A stretch of 44,093 bases of DNA. Origin: JAVBQJ01 sp031549115. Lineage in GTDB: Bacteria; Verrucomicrobiota; Lentisphaeria; Victivallales; Victivallaceae. Below the pieces are notes generated by a model, which was not told the origin of the DNA, did no database searches, and worked only from the letters and a program-made list of their open reading frames with translations. Made by a program: the position numbers and the translations under genes. The stretch covers positions 1-44,093 of the forward strand of contig JAVBQJ010000128.1 in assembly GCA_031549115.1 (NCBI GenBank), in the 5' to 3' direction. Of this stretch, positions 8,695 through 15,574 are shown in pieces; positions within the stretch are counted from its first letter, which is position 1; every line of letters begins with the position of its first letter.

Positions 8695-11352
8695 CTACTT
8701 CGCGTTGAGCGGCAGTTTGCGGATTTCCGCACCGGCAAAGTGCAGCTCCTGGGAACGGCCTTCCAGCTCCAGGTGCAAGTGCCGGGGCGAGCGGCTCATA
8801 TTCACCAGCGCCAGCTGTTCCGTACCGTCCTCGTCGATGATGTACCAGTCGAAGTCCGGGTTGTCCAGACGCAGGAACTTCCGGTGGTGTTGCGCCCGTG
8901 TTCCCAGCGCCACCGGCGGCTGCAGCAGCCGCCGGCTCAGGGTGAAGTACTCCGCCGGATCGCCGGCCGGAATGGCCAGCGGCGTCACAATGAAGTCGAA
9001 GAACAAATCGCCGTTGAGCTGTTCCGCCGGCGTATTGGTCTCCCACAGATTGTTGTAGCAGTACATGTACAGATGCGGCTTTTCCACCGGATCGTAGTGC
9101 TGCCGTTCGGAAAAATACTTCACGCCCTGGCCCACGCTCATAATCACCGCCTGGGCGCTGACCAGATGGATCGCCGCCGTGTCGTCCTGCAACACCGCGA
9201 AATCCTGGAAAGCGAAGTTTTCGATCGCCGCTCCCGGTGTTTTTTCGGCCAGGTAATCGTGAATGTACCCCTGCTGGCCGGTGAACAGCCGCCATTGCTT
9301 CGGGACGCTGTGGAACGGGAAGACGAAGTGGCCGCATTCGTGGGCGAATTCCGTGACCTTGCGCACGCGGTTGCGGATGAAAATCCGCGGCTCGCCCGCC
9401 CGCAGGGTATATTCGCTTTCGACCACGATCCGGCCGCTTCCCTGGCCGTAATGGCGCTCCAATTGCACAATTGCCGTGTCCCGTCCCAGCTGTACCGGGG
9501 ATACCCGGGCCCGGGTCAGCGGACGCAGCCGGAATTCGACCTGTTCGGTCAATCCGAGTTCGGTCGGCGTCGGCGACACGTTGCCGACATAATGCGCGGC
9601 GAAGTCGTTGATGGCGGTGCCGTTGCTGCCGTCCTGCAGTTCGCGGCCGCCGACACGGTACGAGAGGATCGAGCCGCTTTTCCGGTCGATGCCGAGTTCC
9701 GCGTTTCCGGCCCAGCGGATGGTGTACGCGGCGGCGCTTTCCTCGATTTTAAAGCTGCTCGGCAGCGCCGGCGGCTTCGATTCCGAGTAAATTTTCGCGT
9801 GCAGCACTTCGTTGGCCGCCAGCGGCCGCCCCAGGTCGCAGGTGTAAAGCGACGTGCTGTCGCTTTGGCGTATCCGTTCGCACGGATAAAACTTGCGCCC
9901 GATTTTCAGCTTTACCTCATCCAGGTATTCGCCGGAAAACTCCAGGAAGCCGTCGCAAGAGTCGTACGGCAGCGGATTGACGAAGGACACCTCCGGATTG
10001 GCGCACTCGGGGTAGCAGAACCGGGTGCTCCAGTCCAGAGGCGCGGTGTTGCCGACGATGATCCGTTTTTCCAGCTCGTCGCCCAATGCCTGCGCCTCCA
10101 TTTGCGCCCGGAGCGCGTAGTTCTGCTTGTCATGCCAGCTGCCGCGGACCTTGTCATGGACCCGGCCGCCGGTATGAATGCGGCCGGTCTGGGTCATGGT
10201 CTGGCGGAATTTCCAGTTCTGCATGCCGAAGGTGTGGTCGCAGAATAGTTTCATATTCCGGATCACCTCCTCCCGGTCTCGCCGGTATTGCCGCCGGCCC
10301 GCCGCGTCGGTCCGGAAGATATGCCAGAGCATATCCGCCCGCAGCAGCTGGTGGCGCGCATTGCGGTAGGCGATGGTGCCGTAGCCGTGCGTGAGCACGT
10401 GCTCCGACCACGAACAGGTGATTTCGCCCGCCTCGACGAGCGGGATCGTATCGGCGTACTTTTCTTCGATGTAGCTGAAAAAATCGTGGAATGTGCCGAT
10501 TTCCAGGCGCAGTTCCGGGTGGTTGCCGTTCCAGTGCCGCAACGCTTCGTCGATGTCGCGCCACAGCCCGGCATTGTCGGAACCGCTCTGAAGCATCAAT
10601 GTATCGTACGGGTAGCCTTCGGCTTCGAAGCGCCGGATCAGCTGCATCAGAAAGGCGTCGCCGTCCTCGCTCGGACAGAGCTCCCGCCAGTCGCCCGGCA
10701 GGGTCCCGCGGAACGGAAACAGCAAATGGATCACGCCGAAGCCGTACTGCGCCAGCAGGAACTTCACCATCTGCGGCTTGCCGGCCTTGCCCAGCCCCGG
10801 CAGATAGACCAGGATTTCACTGTCGCCGTCCACACCGCGGTAGCGGAACAGATGCGGCAGCGGCGCAATCGGCGTCGCCACCCGCCAGGCGCCGACGCCC
10901 ATGGTGTAATACTTCATCCCGCTTTGCCGCATCAGCTGCGGCACATTCCAGGAAAAGCCGCCGATGTCGTCCAGGACCGCGGTTTCAATCGGTACTTGAA
11001 GCTGCCGCGCCAGCGTCCGGGCGTATTTGAACTCCTCGTCGAGCAGATGGATGTCCATCAGCTGGGTTTGTGCCTGTTCGTCGTACGCGGTCAGTTCGAT
11101 GTCGCCCTGCCGGATCAGCCGGAGGAGCTTCTGCCGTTCCCGCGGCGAAGCGTATTTCCAGCAGTCGCGAAAGACCGCCAGCGCCTCCACCGACCATTTG
11201 ATGCGTTCTCCCGCCGGAGCCGCCGCGGTTTCCTCACAGAAACCGGCGGCATCCAGCAGATACCGGTTTTGAACTCCCGCCACCCGGTGCGCCAACTCGG
11301 TGTAGCCGAGGTCGGTGTGGGTGTGCGGGACTAATATCACTCGTTTGATCAT
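8695..11352 (-). CDS. GH38-like alpha-mannosidase
   Basis: This 885-residue protein opens with ILVPHTHTDLGYTELA. The histidine/aspartate cluster (H10, H12, D14) matches the zinc-binding HxHxD start of family 38 mannosidases. AVLDDIGGFSWNVPQL (D128/D129) occupies the place of the catalytic aspartate segment. The remainder has the long beta-sandwich C-terminal region expected for GH38, ending in domains with LVNMSRSPRHLHLELEG. There is no signal peptide, so the enzyme is probably cytoplasmic. It lies 17 bases downstream of prepilin 2 and is probably the last gene of the GH123-like/prepilin operon. The spacing upstream contains only a weak AGAGAG ribosome site. An 81-bp scrap of a second copy survives at 14745-14825. 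Substrate specificity within the family cannot be read from sequence alone. Confidence 0.82.
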   Translation of the reverse strand: MIKRVILVPHTHTDLGYTELAHRVAGVQNRYLLDAAGFCEETAAAPAGERIKWSVEALAVFRDCWKYASPRERQKLLRLIRQGDIELTAYDEQAQTQLMDIHLLDEEFKYARTLARQLQVPIETAVLDDIGGFSWNVPQLMRQSGMKYYTMGVGAWRVATPIAPLPHLFRYRGVDGDSEILVYLPGLGKAGKPQMVKFLLAQYGFGVIHLLFPFRGTLPGDWRELCPSEDGDAFLMQLIRRFEAEGYPYDTLMLQSGSDNAGLWRDIDEALRHWNGNHPELRLEIGTFHDFFSYIEEKYADTIPLVEAGEITCSWSEHVLTHGYGTIAYRNARHQLLRADMLWHIFRTDAAGRRQYRRDREEVIRNMKLFCDHTFGMQNWKFRQTMTQTGRIHTGGRVHDKVRGSWHDKQNYALRAQMEAQALGDELEKRIIVGNTAPLDWSTRFCYPECANPEVSFVNPLPYDSCDGFLEFSGEYLDEVKLKIGRKFYPCERIRQSDSTSLYTCDLGRPLAANEVLHAKIYSESKPPALPSSFKIEESAAAYTIRWAGNAELGIDRKSGSILSYRVGGRELQDGSNGTAINDFAAHYVGNVSPTPTELGLTEQVEFRLRPLTRARVSPVQLGRDTAIVQLERHYGQGSGRIVVESEYTLRAGEPRIFIRNRVRKVTEFAHECGHFVFPFHSVPKQWRLFTGQQGYIHDYLAEKTPGAAIENFAFQDFAVLQDDTAAIHLVSAQAVIMSVGQGVKYFSERQHYDPVEKPHLYMYCYNNLWETNTPAEQLNGDLFFDFIVTPLAIPAGDPAEYFTLSRRLLQPPVALGTRAQHHRKFLRLDNPDFDWYIIDEDGTEQLALVNMSRSPRHLHLELEGRSQELHFAGAEIRKLPLNAK

Positions 11353-11369
11353 TCTCTCTTGTCCGATTG

Positions 11370-12032
11370 CTATTCGATATTCGGGACCAGGTCCTTGTCC
11401 CAGATGCTGTTCATGTTCGATTGCTTCACACTGCTGACGTGTCCATCGACGTGGACGATATTGACCGCGGTGTCATGGGCGAACTCCATACCCAACGCAT
11501 AATAACCGCTGGAGGGCGTGTATGATGTCACAAAGGTGTCGAATCCGGCGTAACAGTACAACCCGACTCCGCCGATTGAGTCGACAAGCATCAGACGCCC
11601 CGGCTGCAACTTTGTAATTTTGTACAGTCCGATTTGACGTATCGGTACGTCGGTATTGGGATACGCATACTTCCATTTACGCGCTTTTCCGTTGATATTG
11701 TTGGTAATTGGACAGGTAAGGAACTCATCTGCGATGATCTTATTCGGCTCGGTAACATCGAGTTGGCTGGCATATGGCTGCAACGCTCCGACCCAATAGT
11801 GTGTCCAGTCATCCGCTCCCGCCGGGTTATTATCGTAAAAATGCGGCATGGCGTCGTCATTGTCCCCGGTATAGAAATACACCAGAAGTCCGAACTGTTT
11901 GAGGTTTCCGGCGCACTTGATCGCCTGTGCTCTGGCTCTCGCCTTGGAAAGCGCCGGCAGCAGCATGCTGGCAAGGATGGCGATGATTGCAATCACGACC
12001 AGGAGTTCGATAAGTGTGAAATTTTTTCTCAT
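11370..12032 (-). CDS. H-X9-DG prepilin (prepilin 2)
   Basis: The 220-residue prepilin has MRKN followed by the FTLIELLVV processing site and hydrophobic helix, then KCAGNLKQFGLLVYFYTGDNDDAMP and a terminal HDTAVNIVHVDGHV that fits H-X9-DG. AAGGACGGAATC lies just before the ATG. It sits between the GH123-like gene (99 bp upstream) and the GH38-like gene (17 bp downstream). Compared with its tandem-duplicate partner at 14826-15470, the N-terminal 70 residues are nearly the same but the soluble domain has diverged strongly, much more than the neighbouring enzymes of the same duplication. Confidence 0.92.
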   Translation of the reverse strand: MRKNFTLIELLVVIAIIAILASMLLPALSKARARAQAIKCAGNLKQFGLLVYFYTGDNDDAMPHFYDNNPAGADDWTHYWVGALQPYASQLDVTEPNKIIADEFLTCPITNNINGKARKWKYAYPNTDVPIRQIGLYKITKLQPGRLMLVDSIGGVGLYCYAGFDTFVTSYTPSSGYYALGMEFAHDTAVNIVHVDGHVSSVKQSNMNSIWDKDLVPNIE

Positions 12033-12090
12033 GATTCCGTCCTTTTCTTAGGGGTTTTGTGATAATTATGTATCGTTATGGACAACTATG

Positions 12091-12120
12091 GACGGCTGCT
12101 GACCGGGGCCCGCAGCCGTC
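12091..12120. other. Intercistronic hairpin between GH123-like gene and prepilin 2
   Basis: GACGGCTGC (12091-12099) pairs perfectly with GCAGCCGTC (12112-12120). There is no T run in either direction, so it is more likely an mRNA-processing or stability element within the operon than a terminator. Copy B of the operon lacks an equally good hairpin at this place. Confidence 0.5.
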
Positions 12121-12131
12121 GGTATTACGCT

Positions 12132-14495
12132 TTACTTTCCGGCTTGTTTTTCCAGTATGACGATGGCCTGCGAACGGAATTCGTCGGCTTGGCGCCGATC
12201 CAGTTCGGCTTCGGCATTGAACCACTTGATATGGATATTGGTGTTGGCGAAGAGGTACTGCCGCAGGTCGGCCAGCAGTTTTTCCGCCTGCTGCCGTTCG
12301 GCTTCCGGCATCTCCGGCAGCGCCTGCTCCAGCATCGTGAACAGCTCGAAGTCTTCGATGCCTTCGCGGAACGCTTCCAGCGCCAGCGTCGACAGCACTT
12401 CGGTCTCGTCCACCGCCGTCGGGGCGAAAATCGCCCAGCTCAGCAAATATTCGTTCCAGGCGGGGACGCCGCCATTGTCGGCGAACGACCAGATGCCGAT
12501 GCCCTGGATCCGGTCCAGCCAGGAGCCCAGACCGTGAAGTTTGTAGTAGCTGAACGGGTCGAACAAGCGCGACGGACCGTTGCACGAATAGGTCCACCAG
12601 GGTTTTCCGGCAGCCTGGTGCGCCAGGTAAAACGGCCGGTATTCTTCCTCATATTGGCGGTCGCGTCCCGAGCACAGGGTGTCGACCAGTTCGATCATTT
12701 CGGCGAAGCGCTCTTCGCGGACATCGACCACCGGGTTGTTCCAGTTGCGCAATACCGCCGGCGCGGCGGTCCGGAACGCCTTCGACCACGCGGTCTGTAT
12801 GTCTCTTTTGTGATCGTCCCAGACTTCATCGACCAGCAGCCACTGGACCTGGCCCGGCTGCAGCCCCATTTGCCGGAGATGTTGATCCCAGGCGCGGATC
12901 CAGTTCGCCGCCCGGAGTTCGAACTCCGGCGTACCGAATTTCCAGGGGCCGATATTGTTGCGCTCCAGCGCCTCGGTGTTGATGAAGACGCAATACATCG
13001 GTTTGCCGGGACGCTGCTTCAGCCATTGTTCGAACTTCTCCATTTTCAGGTCGCCGGTGAATTCGCCGGCTGCATTGAAGTCCGACTCCAACGGGAAATA
13101 GATCAGGCCGCCGCCCCAGGGAACGTTGATGCGCATCTTGTCCATCAGCCGGACCGCCGAATCGACGTTCTTTTCGGTCATCCCCATCGCCGGCAGATTG
13201 TCGGTGTAGTCCCAGGTCCCGACCAGCAACTGCTGCTCTTCGGGCAGCTTCACCGGGGAGACTTCGGCCGTCACGGCATAGGCGTGACCGTCGATGTTCA
13301 GCGTCAACGGATACTGTCCGGGCGCCAGCTTGCCGCCGTCGAAGGTCAGCGCCAGCCGGACCGAGAGACCGCTCGGCAGCTCCAGCGTGAAGCGATTATT
13401 GGCGACTTCCACCGGGATCATGATGGTCGATACGCTGATCCCTTCGGCGGTATCGGTCCAGGGCAGCCGGTAAATTTCCAGCTGCGCCAGGGCTTCCGGC
13501 GCGCCGGCGAGTTCGACGGTGATTGTGCGGTCATCGGCGGCGGTATTGAGCAGAGTGACGATTTCGGAACGGGCTTCATTGCCGAGGACCTTGAAATCGA
13601 GCTTTTCCAGAGGGACGCCGGGTAGGTCGAAGGGCGTCGCGAAGTGATAGCGGTACGGACTCCAGGCATACAGCGCCGCCGGATTCTGTTCCCGCAGGTG
13701 GCGGGCGAACAGCCGGTAGATGTCGCGCTGGATTTCATTCTGCGGGAATACACTGGAGAAACCCTTGGCGCCGGGGGCGTCGAAGTCCGCGATCCGCTGT
13801 TCCAGCGCCTGCGTTTCCGCCGCATACTTGTCACCGGCGGCCTGCCGCAACGCCGTCAGATCAGTATCGAGACGTTTGCGGCTGCCGGCACGGGTGAGCG
13901 CGTCGTCCAACAGCGCCTTGTAGTCGGCAGTACCTTCCGGCACGGCCGCGACCTTGGCGGCATCGCCGCGGTAGACTTCGAATTCATCGAAGTAATAAGT
14001 CAACGGCAGGCTCCGGGCAATCAACGCCACTTTCAAATAGCGCGCCTGGCTGTTCAACGTCATATCCTTGTAGATCCAGCGCGGGTAATCGGGGGCCTGC
14101 GGATTGTCGCGGCCGCGCATCTCCGCCACCGGGTACCAGCTTTTGCCGTCTGCGCTGCCGCAGACGAAAACCGCGTCCAGCGGTGTATTCTGATCGACCT
14201 GGGAATACAGCGCCATGCCGCCGATCGGCTGAACCCCGCCCAGATCCACTTCGAAGAGGAACGGCGACCAGCCGAAGTAACTGAGGGTGGTCTCCGGAGT
14301 GGCGCCGAGCGGCAATCCCGGTGCGAACCGGCCGTCGGTGAGCTTTTTCGTGTCATTGACCGGGTCGGCTCCGCCGGTGACCAGAGTGACTTGCGCGTTG
14401 GCGGCGAGGTTGACGGCGGCGGGAACCGCCTCCGCGGCCTCGGCGCCAAACAATAACAATCCGATTACAATACTTCCCAACGCTTTCACTGTCAT
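12132..14495 (-). CDS. Exported GH123-like (DUF4091-type) glycosidase with N-terminal discoidin-like domain, copy A
   Basis: The protein has 787 residues from ATG 14495. The frame stays open upstream to 14603, but that stretch is promoter DNA; MTVKALGSIVIGLLLFGAEA is a good signal peptide and AAGGGAA precedes it. Residues ~25-175 resemble an F5/8-type C (CBM32-like) sugar-binding domain. The C-terminal half has the DUF4091/GH123 layout: an adjacent acidic pair in LLVDEVWD (D556-E557, as in the Asp-Glu pair of GH123 N-acetylgalactosaminidases), GKPWWTYSCNGPSR, GIGIWSFADN, and the ending ALEAFREGIEDFELF. It heads an operon with prepilin 2 and the GH38-like gene from a consensus promoter. It is about nine-tenths identical to the copy at 15575-17899 in the C-terminal 150 residues. 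The substrate is uncertain. Confidence 0.83.
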   Translation of the reverse strand: MTVKALGSIVIGLLLFGAEAAEAVPAAVNLAANAQVTLVTGGADPVNDTKKLTDGRFAPGLPLGATPETTLSYFGWSPFLFEVDLGGVQPIGGMALYSQVDQNTPLDAVFVCGSADGKSWYPVAEMRGRDNPQAPDYPRWIYKDMTLNSQARYLKVALIARSLPLTYYFDEFEVYRGDAAKVAAVPEGTADYKALLDDALTRAGSRKRLDTDLTALRQAAGDKYAAETQALEQRIADFDAPGAKGFSSVFPQNEIQRDIYRLFARHLREQNPAALYAWSPYRYHFATPFDLPGVPLEKLDFKVLGNEARSEIVTLLNTAADDRTITVELAGAPEALAQLEIYRLPWTDTAEGISVSTIMIPVEVANNRFTLELPSGLSVRLALTFDGGKLAPGQYPLTLNIDGHAYAVTAEVSPVKLPEEQQLLVGTWDYTDNLPAMGMTEKNVDSAVRLMDKMRINVPWGGGLIYFPLESDFNAAGEFTGDLKMEKFEQWLKQRPGKPMYCVFINTEALERNNIGPWKFGTPEFELRAANWIRAWDQHLRQMGLQPGQVQWLLVDEVWDDHKRDIQTAWSKAFRTAAPAVLRNWNNPVVDVREERFAEMIELVDTLCSGRDRQYEEEYRPFYLAHQAAGKPWWTYSCNGPSRLFDPFSYYKLHGLGSWLDRIQGIGIWSFADNGGVPAWNEYLLSWAIFAPTAVDETEVLSTLALEAFREGIEDFELFTMLEQALPEMPEAERQQAEKLLADLRQYLFANTNIHIKWFNAEAELDRRQADEFRSQAIVILEKQAGK

Positions 14496-14555
14496 GACGT
14501 TATTCCCTTGGATTCGGTTGCTTCTCTCGGTTTTTTCGCGGTCTGGAGCGTTCTG

Positions 14556-14603
14556 TTTGATATATATTGATATAATTATAGTGTAATATAGATCAAATGT
14601 CAA
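14556..14603 (-). promoter_or_regulatory. Consensus promoter and long inverted-repeat operator of GH123-like copy A operon
   Basis: On the minus strand TTGACA (14603-14598) and TATAAT (14580-14575) have a 17-base spacer. Overlapping them is an inverted repeat: TTTGATATATATT (14556-14568) against AATATAGATCAAA (14585-14597), 12 of 13 positions complementary. It includes the TGATATATATTGAT element shared with the regulator promoter. One arm covers the region just downstream of the -10 box and the other lies in the spacer, an arrangement suited to tight repression. Confidence 0.82.
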
Positions 14604-14650
14604 TAGCCCGAGAGGATAAATTCGGAATTTTTTTTGTGCAACTTTGAAAA

Positions 14651-14744
14651 CTCGTTGGGAACGGCTTGACCGGAGTGCTGTTGTGGGTGGAGCTCGGCGG
14701 ATCGAAATTGATTTTGATCCGAAAGAGTCGATCGAGTCGTCTGT
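14651..14744 (+). pseudogene. Remnant of a GH95 gene (copy 1)
   Basis: Two pieces of the intact GH95 gene at 18191 are recognisable. The first reads GNGLTGVLLW (from 14660) and matches DNA at ~18248-18285. The second reads RIEIDFDPKESIES (14698-14739) and matches RIEIDFAPEESIEA at ~18476-18517, about 80% identical at DNA level over 50 bases. Roughly 190 bp between the pieces, the gene start and everything downstream are deleted, and the two pieces are in different frames. Immediately upstream, the intergenic DNA (AATTCGGAATTTTTTT) also matches that before the intact gene. Confidence 0.8.
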
Positions 14745-14825
14745 ATGCGTTCTCCCGCCGTAGCCGCCGTAGTTTCCCCTCGGAAAACGGCGGCATCCGG
14801 CAGAAACCGGTTCTGAACTTCCGCC
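14745..14825 (-). pseudogene. Remnant of a GH38-like gene (copy 2)
   Basis: The 81 bases align without gaps to 11201-11281 inside the intact GH38-like gene, with 70 identities. On the minus strand they read VQNRFLPDAAVFRGE against VQNRYLLDAAGFCEE (residues ~27-41). The remnant directly abuts the stop codon of prepilin 3, as the intact gene follows prepilin 2, but ~76 bp containing the start codon have been lost. Confidence 0.82.
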
Positions 14826-15470
14826 TTAGATATTCGGGACCAATACTGTGGCCCAGTAATTGTCGGTGAGGGTTGATTTCTGGTTACTGACGTGTCCGTC
14901 GACGTGGAGCATATTGAGCGAGTCGCTGTGGACGAATCCCAAATTTTTTGCATAATAGGGATCGGTTACGGGCAGTGCCAGAGATGCTTGCAGGTCGTGG
15001 TAGCAGTCGACCCAGAGGCTGCGCAGAGCATCGGCGATCATCAGGCGTTCCGGGGACAACTTGGTGATTTTGAATTCCCCGATATCGCGCTCCGGTATGT
15101 CCATATTGGGATACGCGTAAGTAAAGACGCGTTTCCCCTTGGCTGCGGAGTCAATCGGGCAAGTCAGGTAGTCTTGGGCGATGGTCTTGCTCGGATCGGT
15201 AAGATTGTGGTCGCTGACATATGGCTGCAGCTTTCCGACCCAGAAGTCTGACCATGCCTCTCCCTGGCGATCGTAATAGCGCGGCATCGCGTCGTCGTTG
15301 TCTCCGGTATAGAAATACACCAGGAGCCCGAACTGCTTGAGGGTGCTGGTGCATTTGATCGCCTGTGCTTTGGCTCTCGCCTTGGAAAGCGCCGGCAGCA
15401 ACATGCTGGCGAGGATGGCGATAATCGCGATCACGACCAGGAGTTCGATGAGTGTGAAACTTTTTTTCAT
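14826..15470 (-). CDS. H-X9-DG prepilin (prepilin 3)
   Basis: The 214-residue prepilin begins MKKS then FTLIELLVV and the usual hydrophobic helix, and ends with HSDSLNMLHVDGHV, an exact H-X9-DG match. It is the duplicate of prepilin 2: the first ~70 residues differ little, including KQFGLLVYFYTGDNDDAMP, but the middle domain is only about half identical. It lies 104 bp downstream of GH123-like copy B and is probably co-transcribed with it. The GH38-like gene that should follow is reduced to a scrap, so this operon now has only two genes. Confidence 0.92.
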   Translation of the reverse strand: MKKSFTLIELLVVIAIIAILASMLLPALSKARAKAQAIKCTSTLKQFGLLVYFYTGDNDDAMPRYYDRQGEAWSDFWVGKLQPYVSDHNLTDPSKTIAQDYLTCPIDSAAKGKRVFTYAYPNMDIPERDIGEFKITKLSPERLMIADALRSLWVDCYHDLQASLALPVTDPYYAKNLGFVHSDSLNMLHVDGHVSNQKSTLTDNYWATVLVPNI

Positions 15471-15574
15471 GATTCCGTCCTTCTTTTGGTTGTTTCTGAG
15501 ACGATTTTCTAGACTGTTACGGAGAATTTATGGACGGCAACGGGCTTTCAGGTCGTCGCCGCCGGTGTTGCACT

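Larger units (their letters stand above)
11201..14744. repeat. Tandem duplication, unit 1
   Basis: This unit contains the start of the GH38-like gene, prepilin 2, GH123-like copy A, its promoter and a remnant of a GH95 gene, in the same order and orientation as unit 2 (14745 to ~18533). Its left limit is the part that still has a counterpart in unit 2; the original duplicated segment was larger and included the rest of GH38. Confidence 0.85.

Noticed and set aside
14496..14603. 36-codon N-terminal extension of GH123-like copy A
   Set aside because: The extension would be translated from the -10/-35 region of a consensus promoter, and the downstream Met gives a clear signal peptide matching copy B.
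14666..14869. Apparent 67-codon plus-strand gene at the duplication junction
   Set aside because: It is a chance frame through the GH95 scrap, the antisense of the GH38 scrap and the end of prepilin 3.
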